Shown here: positions 1 through 9,108 of the stretch, piece by piece
Position numbering within the stretch: position 1 is the stretch's first letter
Layout of the letters: each line of letters opens with the position of its first letter
NCBI RefSeq assembly: GCF_019312595.1
Contig: NZ_JAHWDQ010000003.1
Coordinates: 186,001-250,000, forward strand
Reading direction: 5' to 3'
Origin: Zhongshania aquimaris
GTDB lineage: Bacteria; Pseudomonadota; Gammaproteobacteria; Pseudomonadales; Spongiibacteraceae
Length of the DNA: 64,000 nt
Notes under the pieces: generated by a model
Told to the model about the DNA's origin: nothing
Seen by the model: only the letters and a program-made list of their open reading frames with translations
Database searches by the model: none
Program-made: the position numbers and the translations under genes

Positions 1-462
1 CACTCCGACATCGAGAGGTTCGCGTATTGGCTGGCGTAGCAAGGGGTTTATCGGTACACCAGAGATAGACCGGGTCTCAGTGCAATTCAGCGGGCCTTTG
101 CCGTCTAAAGGTCTGGCCGCACCGTCTAACACGCGGCCAAGCAGGCCGTCACCGACTGGAAAATCTGAGCCTTTTTCGATGGGTATGACGCGGGCATTGG
201 GCATTACGCCACGCAATTCGCCAGTCGGCATTAAGAGTATTTTATCGGTGGCAAAACCCACCACTTCGGTTTCCAGCCATTCGCCATCTGCTGCCTCGAC
301 CAAGCAATATCCACCGACGGGGGCCTTGCAGCCGACCGCTTCTAACATGGTGCCTACAACGCGTTTTAACTGACCTTCCACCACAGGGCGATCAGCACCG
401 CTTAAGCGCTGACGATACTGGGCGAACTTTCCGCTCAGTTCACTGTGTGGCGATGTAGTCAT
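1..462 (-). CDS. fliI: Flagellum-specific ATP synthase FliI (N-terminal part only)
   Basis: FliI is the cytoplasmic ATPase of the flagellar type III export apparatus. Only the first 154 residues are in the window; the gene runs off the left edge. Starting from ATG at 462, the reading frame gives the FliI beta-barrel domain, with segments such as VVEGQLKRVVGTMLEAVG and GLLGRVLDGAARPLDGKGPL, followed by the conserved PINPLLRQPI stretch just before the Walker A region, which lies outside the window. It follows fliH directly, in the usual fliEFGHI order. The identification is firm. The catalytic residues cannot be inspected. Confidence 0.93.
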   Translation of the reverse strand, partial: MTTSPHSELSGKFAQYRQRLSGADRPVVEGQLKRVVGTMLEAVGCKAPVGGYCLVEAADGEWLETEVVGFATDKILLMPTGELRGVMPNARVIPIEKGSDFPVGDGLLGRVLDGAARPLDGKGPLNCTETRSISGVPINPLLRQPIREPLDVGV

Positions 463-499
463 AGTTAATCCTTCGTTTTGGCGCTGGCTATTTGCCGCG

Positions 500-1219
500 C
501 TAGTGATCAAGCTCCGGCAAACTCATTCCCTGTTCACCGAGCATTTCTGCGCTAATTCGCTGAATACGAGTTTCTAATTCTTCATCAATACGTGAGCAAT
601 CATTACTAATGCGGCATCCACCGCGACTTACCGTTGGGTCTTCCAGCAGTATCCACGCAGAATCCAAGGCCTCACCCCGCTCTTCAGCAAGCTGGCGAAG
701 CACATCGACATCGGCGGGATTGAGGTAAATATTTAAATCGCCACTGCTGATCGGCAAGGCTTCGACCGCTTGATGAACCAGGTTTTCAATTAACTCAGGC
801 CGAACGCTCAATTCATGGCGCAATAGCTGACGGGCCACAGACAATGTCATGTTGAACAACTCGCGCTCTAACTCGCCATCTACCCATTTTTGCGGCTCGC
901 GCAATGCAGCCATCGCTAACTGCAATTGCTGGCTTTGCTCTGCCAAGATTCGCTTCGCCTCGGCTTGGCCTTCGGCCAAACCCTGTTGATAGCCCTGCTT
1001 TTTTGCGCTTTCGCGGGCAAGTTCCAGCTCATTGGCAAGCTCAACTTTCGCTGTAGATTCACTTTTAGACTTGCTGGTATTTGCCACTGCGCCACTCACC
1101 ACAGGTGGCACCCAGCTTTGATAGGCCGGTTTTTCAGGTGTGCAATCAACAACAGGCGCCTGTGGGGCAGCACTGTCGTTGATAACCCGAGGGCTAAATA
1201 CCTGAAAAACATCTGACAT
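500..1219 (-). CDS. fliH: Flagellar assembly protein FliH
   Basis: FliH regulates the FliI ATPase and links it to the C-ring. The 239-residue protein has a variable N-terminus, then a long charged helix (about residues 55-105, rich in Glu, Ala, Gln and Lys). The C-terminal part resembles V-ATPase subunit E and includes the FNMTLSVARQLLRHEL and SVRPELIENLVHQAVEALP segments typical of FliH. The start ATG is preceded by AAGGGAA. The gene sits between fliG (87-bp gap) and fliI (37-bp gap) in one transcription unit. Length and position match the family. Confidence 0.92.
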   Translation of the reverse strand: MSDVFQVFSPRVINDSAAPQAPVVDCTPEKPAYQSWVPPVVSGAVANTSKSKSESTAKVELANELELARESAKKQGYQQGLAEGQAEAKRILAEQSQQLQLAMAALREPQKWVDGELERELFNMTLSVARQLLRHELSVRPELIENLVHQAVEALPISSGDLNIYLNPADVDVLRQLAEERGEALDSAWILLEDPTVSRGGCRISNDCSRIDEELETRIQRISAEMLGEQGMSLPELDH

Positions 1220-1306
1220 TCTATTTTCCCTTGGCCAGTTCGTTCGAATTCACTTAACGTGGCAGACTATATTTAGGCATATACAAGCCTATGCTTGGCA
1301 TTCGCT

Positions 1307-2326
1307 CTAAACGTAGTCGTCGCCGCCGCGACCCAAATCAATTTGGCCTGCATCCGCGAGCTTTCTCGCCACCGCCAAAATATCTTTCTGAGCCGCTTCT
1401 ACATCGCTCAGTTTCATGGGGCCACGAGAGTCCATATCTTCAAGCAACATCTCTCGTGCGCGTTTCGACATATTGCCCAGAATTTTCTCGCGCACCTGTT
1501 CGTCGGCACCTTTCAATGCCAGAGGTAATACGTCTGAACCCACTTCACGCAACAGTAGTTGGATACCCTTATCCGGAATATTTACGAGGTTGCCGAACAC
1601 AAACATCAGGTCTTGAATACGCTCCGACAGAGTTTGGTTTTCCTTGGCAACCGCTTCTAAAATACGGGTTTCTGAATCTGGATCAAGACCGTTCATAATG
1701 CCGGCAACGGTCATGGCACCATCGATTTTGCGATTTTTAAATGTGGCGGTAACCGATAATTTCTTCTTAAGAACCGTTTGCAACTGGCGCATAGCGGACT
1801 GGGGAATGGTTTGCATATTCGCAATGCGCAATACAATATCGTCTTGAAGAGCAGGCGGCATTTGTTTTAAAACCGCCACAGCTTGCGCCTGATCCATATG
1901 CGCCATTGTTATGGCGATAATCTGAGGATGCTCATCTTGCATCATGTGCAGCAAGGCTTCTGGCTCTAACCAGCGCAGTGAACTCATTTCCTGGGTTTCT
2001 TCGTCGCCAAGTACACGGTCAGCCATGGTCGTGCCTTTTTGATCACCGAGCGTTGAGGTGAACAACTTCCGCACATAACCCTGCACACCGACACCCAGCG
2101 AGGTTTCTTGGTGTAAAGAGGTTCTAAACTCATCGACGACAGCTTCCGCCAGGCGATTGTCTACGCTACGAATTGAGGCCATGGCCGTGCCGATTCGCTC
2201 TACCTCATAAGGTTCAACGAACTTCAGTACTTTAGAAGCCTGCTCTTCACCAAGCATCAATAAAAATAGTGCGGCCTTCTCGCTGCCTTTGCTACCAGAA
2301 TTCATTGCCATCTCAGGATTTGCCAT
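1307..2326 (-). CDS. fliG: Flagellar motor switch protein FliG
   Basis: FliG forms the upper C-ring and is the rotor component that contacts the stator. The 339-residue length is normal for the family. The N-terminal FliF-binding domain begins with KAALFLLMLGEEQASKVL. The middle domain carries the conserved EHPQ motif at residues 132-135, and the C-terminal torque domain contains LPLALKGADEQVREKILGNM with its conserved charged residues. The start overlaps the end of fliF by 14 bases, which implies translational coupling. Confidence 0.97.
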   Translation of the reverse strand: MANPEMAMNSGSKGSEKAALFLLMLGEEQASKVLKFVEPYEVERIGTAMASIRSVDNRLAEAVVDEFRTSLHQETSLGVGVQGYVRKLFTSTLGDQKGTTMADRVLGDEETQEMSSLRWLEPEALLHMMQDEHPQIIAITMAHMDQAQAVAVLKQMPPALQDDIVLRIANMQTIPQSAMRQLQTVLKKKLSVTATFKNRKIDGAMTVAGIMNGLDPDSETRILEAVAKENQTLSERIQDLMFVFGNLVNIPDKGIQLLLREVGSDVLPLALKGADEQVREKILGNMSKRAREMLLEDMDSRGPMKLSDVEAAQKDILAVARKLADAGQIDLGRGGDDYV

Positions 2327-3947
2327 TTTCTTCCGCCACCCATTTTTTCATTACTTGAGCAACCCGTTGCGGATTTTCATCCACTACCGAGCGCACCTCT
2401 GTCATCTTGTCTTCAAAGCCCATACGACCGGCTATTGGAGGCGCACCTAGCGCAGCAATAGCAGGATGCAATACCTCACCGCTTAAGCTGCCGTCACCGC
2501 CGTTGGCTATAGAGCGCTGTGCTGAGTGCGCTCCGCTAACCTGTGCCTGCATTAAGGTACGCATACCTGGGCGCAATATGGCGAAGATAATAAACAGCAC
2601 ACCAACACCAATTAGTGACTGCTTAATTAAGTTAGCGAACCATGGCTGCTCCCAAAAGCCCGGTGCGGTCATGTCCATTTCCATTGTCTCTACTGGCCTA
2701 AAGTCTGCCGACACAACAGTCACACGATCACCGCGAGCGGCATCAAAACCGATGGCGTCACGCACCAGTAAATTCAATTTTTCAAGCTCTGTCGGTGACA
2801 CCTCTACCGTGACGGTTTCGCCCTCGTCATTTGTGCGCTGATGATTAGCCACCACGACGGCTACGGAAAGACGACGCACCATACCCGTCGGTGTAGACGA
2901 GTGGTTTAGAATACGTTCGATCTCATAGTTACGCACAATGGAGCGATTACCTGTATCAGCTTTAGCCGCTTCTTCCACACCACCGCTGCTTGGCGGTTGA
3001 TTGCTCAATGCGCCCGGTATACCGCTGGCGTTAGCGTTAACGTTACTGCCATCCATCTGCTCGTTAATTTGCTCGCTGCGAACCACTTTGCTTTCAGGGT
3101 TCCAGGTCTCACGACTCTCTTCAGCGCTAGAAAAATCAATATCCGCCGCTACCTTTACTCGCACTTGACCGGCATCTGCCAGCGGCCCCAACAACTCTTG
3201 AATATTTTGCTGGTAGGCTTCTTCAATCCGCTGACGGTAAGTAAATTGACGCGAACTAAGACCCAGATCATCTTTCTCACCCTGGTAAGACAGCTGCTGA
3301 CCTTGCTGATCAACCACCGTTACCTGCTCAGGTGATAAACCGGTGATGCTGGACGCCACCAGATTTACAATGGCGGCGACGTTTTGTTTATCGATCACGC
3401 TGCCGGGAAATACATCTAGCATAATTGACGCACTGGCGGCTTTGCGATCACGCACAAAGACAGACTGCTTTGGAATTGCCAAATGCGCACGCGCTTTGCG
3501 GACCTGATGCATACTTTCAATGGTGCGCGCCAGCTCTTGCTCTAGCGCGTAGTGGAATTTCTTTGACTGCATGAATTCGCTAACGCCAAAGCCCTGCTCT
3601 TGCTCTAGCATCGCCATACCCGATCCATCGCGCATAACGCCTTGTCCAGCCAGTTTGATACGCGCATCGTGCAACTGCGTCGAAGGCACCATAATAGAGC
3701 CGGTATTGTCCTGAATCTTATAAGGGATACCCGCAGCGTTTAGGGCGTCCACTACCCCAGCAGCGCGCTGAGGCTCTACATTGGCGTACAAAGTGCGGTA
3801 GTCACCGCCCTGCGACCACATCACCGCCGCGACCCCAACGGCAACACTGGCGGCAATACCCACCAGTATAAGTAGTTGACGCAGGACATCGTTTCCCGCC
3901 ATTTGCGCAAGCAAGTTTGCGGGCATGTTTCCCTTAGCTTCGGCCAT
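2313..3947 (-). CDS. fliF: Flagellar MS-ring protein FliF
   Basis: FliF builds the MS ring in the inner membrane, around which the export gate and C-ring assemble. The 544-residue protein has a first membrane span near residues 24-44 (LILVGIAASVAVGVAAVMW). Periplasmic ring-building motifs follow, including GIPYKIQDNTGSIMVP and EQELARTIESM. A second span lies near residue 455 (LIGVGVLFIIFAILR), and the C-terminal cytoplasmic tail that binds FliG closes the protein. It overlaps fliG and follows fliE in the expected order. Confidence 0.97.
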   Translation of the reverse strand: MAEAKGNMPANLLAQMAGNDVLRQLLILVGIAASVAVGVAAVMWSQGGDYRTLYANVEPQRAAGVVDALNAAGIPYKIQDNTGSIMVPSTQLHDARIKLAGQGVMRDGSGMAMLEQEQGFGVSEFMQSKKFHYALEQELARTIESMHQVRKARAHLAIPKQSVFVRDRKAASASIMLDVFPGSVIDKQNVAAIVNLVASSITGLSPEQVTVVDQQGQQLSYQGEKDDLGLSSRQFTYRQRIEEAYQQNIQELLGPLADAGQVRVKVAADIDFSSAEESRETWNPESKVVRSEQINEQMDGSNVNANASGIPGALSNQPPSSGGVEEAAKADTGNRSIVRNYEIERILNHSSTPTGMVRRLSVAVVVANHQRTNDEGETVTVEVSPTELEKLNLLVRDAIGFDAARGDRVTVVSADFRPVETMEMDMTAPGFWEQPWFANLIKQSLIGVGVLFIIFAILRPGMRTLMQAQVSGAHSAQRSIANGGDGSLSGEVLHPAIAALGAPPIAGRMGFEDKMTEVRSVVDENPQRVAQVMKKWVAEENGKS

Positions 3948-3986
3948 ACTGATTCTCCACCGACACTGTTAAGCTTAGAACTGTCA

Positions 3987-4334
3987 TTACATCGACATCC
4001 TCATCACTTCTTGATAGGCATCCACAAACTTATTCCGCACTTCAACAAGCGCCTTAAAACTCACTTCAGACTTTTGCATATTGACCATCACCTGGGTCAA
4101 GCTAACGTCTTGATCACCACGCTCAAACGCTGCTGCTGCCGCACCAGCCGTTTTCTGAGTCTCATTGACGGCTTCGATAGACTGCTTAAGCATAGAACCA
4201 AAATCGACCTTCGGCGCAGCGCCAACATTAATCGCGCCCAAATTACTCGGATCAAACTCAGGCTTGGCTATACCGGCTTGATCGCGGATTGAGCGAATTT
4301 GGTTAAGAATCGTATCTACTCTCATATCTGACAT
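3987..4334 (-). CDS. fliE: Flagellar hook-basal body adaptor FliE
   Basis: FliE joins the MS ring to the proximal rod. The 115-residue protein has the characteristic DFGSMLKQSIEAVNETQK and LTQVMVNMQKSEVSFKALVEVRNK segments and ends in the standard YQEVMRM. A clear AAGGAG ribosome site precedes the ATG. The gene lies 11 bp after the FleR/FlrC-like regulator gene and probably shares its sigma-54 transcript, because no separate promoter was recognised in the short gap. Confidence 0.95.
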   Translation of the reverse strand: MSDMRVDTILNQIRSIRDQAGIAKPEFDPSNLGAINVGAAPKVDFGSMLKQSIEAVNETQKTAGAAAAAFERGDQDVSLTQVMVNMQKSEVSFKALVEVRNKFVDAYQEVMRMSM

Positions 4335-4345
4335 GTCGAGGCTCC

Positions 4346-5338
4346 TTAACCGGCGATATAACTTTGTTCACGCAGACGCGCCAATTTATAGCGCAAGGTG
4401 CGTGGGCTGATTCCAAGGATCTCCGCCGCTTCCTTCTTTGAGCGACCTGCGCGCAATGCATCGCTAATCACACGACGCTCCTGATCACGCATATACCCAT
4501 CTAACACACCGTTAGTTTCGCAAGACGGAAGATCAGCGATGTTGCGACTAGCTAATTCAAAGCGCTCATCAAAATCACTGATAAAGCTCAAACCTGTTTC
4601 AAACTGTATATCTCGTTCACTAATCATTTCTTGCTGGCGAAGAATCAGGCCACGCTGAATGACGTTATCAAGCTCCCTGACATTACCTGGCCAAGCGTAG
4701 GCAAATAGTTTTTGAATTGCTTCGTCTGTCAGTATCGCAGCGGGATCACGGACACTGCTATCGCGACTTAAGAAGTGATGGGCCAAGGGCAGAATGTCGC
4801 GGCGACGTTCCGCCAAACTGGGCACCAACAAGGGAAAAACGTTTAAACGATAGAACAAATCTTCTCTGAATTCGCCCTCGCGAACCGCACAGCGCACGTC
4901 GCGGTTGCTAGTCGCAATAACCCGCACATCGAGCTTTAAGGTCTTGCGGCTACCCAAGCGCTCAAGCTCGCGCTCCTGTAATACCCGCAACAGTTTGCTC
5001 TGCAAGCCAAGATCCATCTCGGAAATTTCGTCCAACAACAGTGTGCCGCCCTGAGCCTGCTCAAACTTACCAGTGTGACTATTGATCGCACCTGTAAAAG
5101 CGCCCTTCTCGTAGCCAAACAACATGGCTTCTAACATATTCTCTGGAATTGCCGCACAGTTTAAGGCGACAAAAGGCGCCTCGGCGCGGCGAGACTGGCT
5201 GTGAATAAAGCGCGCGTAAACTTCCTTACCCGCGCCACTCTGACCACTAATCAATACCGTCGCATCCGTTCTGGCAACGCGAGTCGCCAGTTCCTTGACA
5301 GCAATCGAGGCCTTATCGGCGACTATTAAATCAGCCAT
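4346..5338 (-). CDS. Sigma-54 activator of FleR/FlrC type lacking a receiver domain
   Basis: This is an AAA+ enhancer-binding protein that should activate sigma-54 flagellar promoters. The 330-residue protein starts almost directly in the ATPase domain: Walker A GQSGAGKE at 32-39, the sigma-54-contacting GAFTGA loop at 79-84, Walker B GTLLLDE near 99-105, and a C-terminal Fis-type helix-turn-helix (ALRAGRSKKEAAEILGI). Known FleR and FlrC proteins are about 130-140 residues longer because they carry an N-terminal receiver with a phospho-acceptor Asp; that part is missing here. ATG at 5338 is chosen over GTG at 5344 because GGGAGG lies at the right distance. The site just in front of fliE is that of fleR in Pseudomonas. 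No fleS kinase gene precedes it. Confidence 0.88.
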   Translation of the reverse strand: MADLIVADKASIAVKELATRVARTDATVLISGQSGAGKEVYARFIHSQSRRAEAPFVALNCAAIPENMLEAMLFGYEKGAFTGAINSHTGKFEQAQGGTLLLDEISEMDLGLQSKLLRVLQERELERLGSRKTLKLDVRVIATSNRDVRCAVREGEFREDLFYRLNVFPLLVPSLAERRRDILPLAHHFLSRDSSVRDPAAILTDEAIQKLFAYAWPGNVRELDNVIQRGLILRQQEMISERDIQFETGLSFISDFDERFELASRNIADLPSCETNGVLDGYMRDQERRVISDALRAGRSKKEAAEILGISPRTLRYKLARLREQSYIAG

Positions 5339-5516
5339 TAGCACGACCTCCCATTTCCATTTTGTTATGCGCAGATAGGCTTTTCGCTATTGAAAGCTCA
5401 GCAACAAGTCGGCTTGACGCATAGGCTAATTCTTGACGACAGGATTCCAAACAACGGCTCTGATGCATATCGCCATTATTCTGAAAAGATTTATTTTTGT
5501 GTTTATCATTTGTCAT
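5331..5516 (-). CDS. Small ORF at the fleS position, possible fleS remnant
   Basis: This 61-residue reading frame overlaps the start of the FleR-like gene by 8 bases and contains that gene's ribosome site, so the two look translationally coupled. It lies 37 bp downstream of a consensus sigma-54 promoter. The peptide is helical in its middle (RQELAYASSRLVAELSIAKS) and has no recognised domain or signal peptide. That stretch loosely resembles the coiled-coil segment that precedes the PAS domain in FleS/FlrB kinases, but the resemblance is weak and not proven. It may be a real small gene, a leader peptide, or the 5' stump of a deleted fleS. Confidence 0.45.
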   Translation of the reverse strand: MTNDKHKNKSFQNNGDMHQSRCLESCRQELAYASSRLVAELSIAKSLSAHNKMEMGGRANG

Positions 5517-5829
5517 CGTCGTAGACCTACATCAGTTACCTGCAGAGACTAAAGCAATGCTCATGCCATTATATTTTTACTAATAAATACAATAACTTAT
5601 TTGCTTTAATAGAAAATACGACGGTTTTTTGGCGGGTGTTTTTTGGCATAAATTTTAGCGGAATTTATAATTATTTTAGTATCTAATTTGTCTATACGTA
5701 TAAACATCCGGCGGGAACTAAAACGGATATTTTAAAATGAGCCAATACAAATTAAGGCATCACTTGGTTCATGATTTACAAGAATGCAGTGTCTTTCCGA
5801 AAGATTACAGACCATGAGGTAAAGCTGAA
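5517..5829. other. Intergenic region, AT-rich
   Basis: Apart from the sigma-54 site on the minus strand, this 313-bp stretch is AT-rich and shows no gene I can support. It contains the palindrome TATACGTATA at 5693-5702 and a 26-codon open frame on the plus strand from 5737 without a convincing ribosome site. It marks one junction between the flagellar genes and the inserted metabolic operon. Confidence 0.6.
5554..5568 (-). promoter_or_regulatory. Sigma-54 (RpoN) promoter for the FleR-like/fliEFGHI operon
   Basis: On the minus strand the sequence reads TGGCATG-N4-TTGC, matching the -24/-12 consensus with correct spacing. Transcription would start about 25 bp before the small ORF and read into the regulator gene and fliE. 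In Pseudomonas and Vibrio the fleSR/flrBC operon is driven by RpoN with FleQ/FlrA, which fits this position. Confidence 0.8.
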
Positions 5830-7065
5830 TCACCCGAAATAGCGCTGCTGAACTCCCCTAAAACGCGCTAACAGCTCCTCGGTTCTTTGCGTGCTTGATA
5901 CCACGCAACTCTCTACGGGTAAAACACTAGCCAGTTCCGATTTCTTAACTAGCTTAGTAGCGAACGTGGTAGTCGCCTGACTAAGTAGATTCCGGTACGT
6001 CAAATTGCCCGCAGCAAAGCCCTGTGTATCAAGCCAATTGTGATAACTTGGGTCTGTACTGCTTAAAATCAAACGGACTTTGTTATCACTATCTACCTTA
6101 GTTCGCGCTGGCGTGTAGCTTATCGGGCGATACAGAAAGTCCATGCTGTTCATAAACGCACCACCAAGCGACACCATCCAAAAGCCATCGTGAGTATCAA
6201 ATTCGACAATCAATGCCTCGTCTTCCGCAATCGCCCAGCACATGTGGGCAGCCAATCGGCCGCGCTTTTTATCGTCTAGGGTATTGGCAGATTGATCTGG
6301 CGGAAACGCATTTATACAGCCTGGATCGACAATGCCACCGCTGTATTGATAGGGATGATCCGGCCAGTCCCGCATCATTCCAGACAAAAAATCCCCCGCC
6401 CACTGCATCGATTCAATCATTCGCTGCGGCGTCGGCAAGGGTCTAGGTGCATCCATATCGAGGCGTTCGATTGACAATGTTGTTGGCGTCTCGTCCCAGC
6501 TGTCAAAGCCCTGACGAATAAATAATTTCCTCGTCGCCGAGGTGGTCGGCAGCCAATTTGGGCCCTGTCGTTCACCACCGATAAATAATACAAAGCTGCC
6601 GTCATCGTTTAACTGCAAGTCGCGGCCAAATAGGTTCACCTCCGGGATATCGCCAAACGGTTCGTGGAGACTGGGCCACCCTGTGTTTGGCTGAATTTCA
6701 GGACGTTGCCCCTGGAGGGTAAAATTTAAGAAGCGCGCGCTGCCAATCTGGCCACTGACTTTGTACACCTGCTCCCCGTCAATCCACGCTTGCTGATACG
6801 TTAAATCCGCGGCGTCACCGCCGAGTTTTCTGCTGGGCGTGCAAAACGCATGCAACATCGGGTATTTGCTATCTCGAGTTTCAAGAGCTAAGTCAAACGC
6901 TTGGCCGAGATTTTGGGTAAGAAAGCGAAAGGCATCAGCGCGCTGTATTGCGTTTGCTGGATTGTGATCCTTAAACGTCAAATCGCCGGCTGCTTGAAGT
7001 TGCTGACAAAAGACTGACCACGCCGCTCGAAGGTCTTGATCATCTGCACAATCACCAATTGCCAC
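5830..7065 (-). CDS. DUF1214-like protein of unknown function
   Basis: This 411-residue protein has no signal peptide or membrane span. The C-terminal half contains segments reminiscent of the DUF1214 family, such as FDTHDGFWMVSLGGAFMNSM, KVRLILSSTDPSYHNWLDT and GNLTYRNLL. No catalytic residues can be assigned. The start is a GTG preceded by GGAGAG, 22 bp after the TIM-barrel gene, so it is the last gene of the TetR-led operon. Such proteins are often found near catabolic genes for steroids or other hydrophobic compounds, which is context only. Confidence 0.6.
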   Translation of the reverse strand: MAIGDCADDQDLRAAWSVFCQQLQAAGDLTFKDHNPANAIQRADAFRFLTQNLGQAFDLALETRDSKYPMLHAFCTPSRKLGGDAADLTYQQAWIDGEQVYKVSGQIGSARFLNFTLQGQRPEIQPNTGWPSLHEPFGDIPEVNLFGRDLQLNDDGSFVLFIGGERQGPNWLPTTSATRKLFIRQGFDSWDETPTTLSIERLDMDAPRPLPTPQRMIESMQWAGDFLSGMMRDWPDHPYQYSGGIVDPGCINAFPPDQSANTLDDKKRGRLAAHMCWAIAEDEALIVEFDTHDGFWMVSLGGAFMNSMDFLYRPISYTPARTKVDSDNKVRLILSSTDPSYHNWLDTQGFAAGNLTYRNLLSQATTTFATKLVKKSELASVLPVESCVVSSTQRTEELLARFRGVQQRYFG

Positions 7066-7087
7066 TAGCCACTCTCCATTACGTTGT

Positions 7088-7906
7088 TTACCGAATTAAC
7101 AGGTCGTTTAGCAAGCAGGTCAAATGTTTGGCACTTCGCGCTACCGCCTGCGAAGCGCCCTCATCAATAATGCGCGGACCCAAGAGTTCTATATCGAAAC
7201 CACCCGAGTAACCCGCCTTAAGTATTTCTGCGATTAGCGCCTTTATAGGGATTACACCATCACCAGGCACGGCGCGTGCCGGCAGGGAGCGGTCACCGTA
7301 ACAGTAATCGGATAATTGAACCAAATGACAGCGCGGCATGGCTCGCTGCAATAGCACAGGCAAGTTTGCTTCTGCCCAGCAAAAAAACAATTCAACACAG
7401 ACACCGATATTGGCCATTTCAGCGAGAGTAACCGTATCAGCTAATGAATGAGCTATATGTAAATCAGCGTACAGACTTGAGGCGTTTTCTATCGCTAATT
7501 TTATGCCACAGGACTTCGCGCGCTCTGCGCAGGGCGCAATAGCGCTACTAAAACAATCTGCGGCACTACTCCACTCAAGATCGCCGTGGCCGCCGGTCAA
7601 CAAATAAATTGAATCCGCCCGCAGCTCTGCGGCAATATCAATCAATTGGAATAATTTGTCGCGATCTTGCTGCCAGATTTGCTTGTCAGGTGTGAGATGA
7701 CCACTGCGAAACACATGAGCAATACTCTGCACTGTCAGCCCCGTATCGGCTATTACCTCGATCGCCGTAGTGACATTATCTGCGACTTGCAAAGCTGGGC
7801 TGATGAAACCTACACGCTGCGCGCCTAGTTCATGGCAGTGGCGTATGTAGTCACCAACAGGCATATCCGCAAAACACATCTGGTGTATTGATAAGCGTTC
7901 ATGCAT
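7088..7906 (-). CDS. Sugar phosphate isomerase/epimerase-like TIM-barrel protein
   Basis: The protein belongs to the xylose-isomerase-like TIM-barrel superfamily, which covers metal-dependent isomerases, epimerases and dehydratases. ATG at 7906 gives 272 residues beginning MHERLSIHQMCF; the frame is open further upstream only from a TTG. Expected strand motifs are visible: RLSIHQMCF at the N-terminus, LAIENASS (a likely metal-binding Glu), CHLVQLSDY and FDIELLGPR near the end. It is the third enzyme gene of a four-enzyme operon. The substrate is unknown and is unlikely to be a simple sugar given the neighbours. Confidence 0.75.
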   Translation of the reverse strand: MHERLSIHQMCFADMPVGDYIRHCHELGAQRVGFISPALQVADNVTTAIEVIADTGLTVQSIAHVFRSGHLTPDKQIWQQDRDKLFQLIDIAAELRADSIYLLTGGHGDLEWSSAADCFSSAIAPCAERAKSCGIKLAIENASSLYADLHIAHSLADTVTLAEMANIGVCVELFFCWAEANLPVLLQRAMPRCHLVQLSDYCYGDRSLPARAVPGDGVIPIKALIAEILKAGYSGGFDIELLGPRIIDEGASQAVARSAKHLTCLLNDLLIR

Positions 7907-7944
7907 GAAATGGCGGTCTCCCAAAAGTCTCAGCAATCGCAATA

Positions 7945-9105
7945 CTAGCTGCGATCCTCGATATCGATACCAAAACGATTGCGATAAGCTGCAAATTCAT
8001 CGTGCAATTGTGCAACGTCACCATCGATCAAATCGGTGGAATACACAAATTTTCCGTGTCGATCGCCTTTATTATTCTTCAAGTAATCACGCATTGCAGA
8101 CTCGGCTTTGGCACTAAGTGAATAACCAGAAAATTCGTAAAAACCTCGTATGGTGCCGATTTGGTCTTTGACAAAATCTTGATAGCGAACGTGGTGAATA
8201 CGGGGATCGTCGATCATTGGGTTATCGAGAATTGCCTGAAATCCAGCGCGACCTAGTCGAGTATGTAGGCGCGATTGCGCCGCCAAGTCAACGCTGCCGG
8301 TCAGCCCCTCTGTTAAGTCCGCCGCCATCTTTATACGTGATGCAATACTCTGAACCGGATCGCGATGAATATAAAGCACCGTTGCATCTGGATAACAGTC
8401 AAAAAAGGCGGAAAAACGCGGCGCGTGAAAGCCCTTAAGTACCCAGGGTTTCTTGGGTCTACCGTGCTGAATCGCCTGCAACATCATTTTGTGCAAACGA
8501 TACTGGGCCGCCGGATCTGCCTTCAGCCCCCCGACTACCATACCCATTGGCACTCGCCACCACGCGGTGGGTGTCAGCACCCGAAAGTCGAATGCCCACG
8601 TGCGTTCGTCTTCAGGTAGTCCGTTACCTAACATGTCGTTATATGGGTGACTATGTAACCAGGTCGGAAGACGAGTATTAATTTCCCGCCATTCTGAATC
8701 CGCCTGAGCTCGGCGCGGATCTGTTTCTGTCGCTAAGCCAGGAGGTGGTGACGGGTGCATTAACTCCCAAAAACGGAGGGCGCGCGCGTCGGGGTCTACC
8801 GAAAGTAGCGCGTGCAGCAATGTTGTGCCAGAACGAGGCTCGCCAGTGACAAACATTGGCCGCTCAATGCGCTCTTCATCTAGCTTGTAATTGCGATGAT
8901 CAGCAAAAAAACGCAGACGATCAGTGAGTAGCCAGTGGATATTATCCGCAGCTAATTTTACGCCGGCTTCGTCCAAGTTGGCGTCGCGGATTATTCCCAC
9001 AACTTGATCGACCCGCTCGCAGAAACTGTCGTCACCCCAATCACTCAGCCCGGTAATTTCCTGCGCAGCAGCCAGCAAGGCAGCGCTATCTAAAACCATG
9101 GTCAT
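7945..9105 (-). CDS. Sulfotransferase family protein
   Basis: This is a PAPS-dependent sulfotransferase fold protein of 386 residues. The 5'-phosphosulfate-binding loop TGEPRSGTTL lies at residues 87-96, and a 3'-phosphate site of the type YIHRDPVQSIAS lies in the middle of the protein. No signal peptide is present. The gene begins 3 bp after the LLM oxidoreductase stop, so both are surely co-transcribed. Bacterial members near catabolic genes are common, but the acceptor (an alcohol, sterol or lipid) cannot be told from sequence. Confidence 0.85.
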   Translation of the reverse strand: MTMVLDSAALLAAAQEITGLSDWGDDSFCERVDQVVGIIRDANLDEAGVKLAADNIHWLLTDRLRFFADHRNYKLDEERIERPMFVTGEPRSGTTLLHALLSVDPDARALRFWELMHPSPPPGLATETDPRRAQADSEWREINTRLPTWLHSHPYNDMLGNGLPEDERTWAFDFRVLTPTAWWRVPMGMVVGGLKADPAAQYRLHKMMLQAIQHGRPKKPWVLKGFHAPRFSAFFDCYPDATVLYIHRDPVQSIASRIKMAADLTEGLTGSVDLAAQSRLHTRLGRAGFQAILDNPMIDDPRIHHVRYQDFVKDQIGTIRGFYEFSGYSLSAKAESAMRDYLKNNKGDRHGKFVYSTDLIDGDVAQLHDEFAAYRNRFGIDIEDRS

Positions 9106-9108
9106 GGC

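Noticed and set aside
926-1216. Plus-strand open frames opposite fliH, fliG and fliF, some with hydrophobic stretches.
   Set aside because: They lie wholly inside well-supported flagellar genes on the other strand and show no independent features.
5737-5817. A 26-codon plus-strand frame starting MSQYKLRHHLVHDLQE between the FleR-like operon and the DUF1214-like gene.
   Set aside because: It has no Shine-Dalgarno sequence, no family resemblance and very short length. It could be a gene remnant but cannot be supported.
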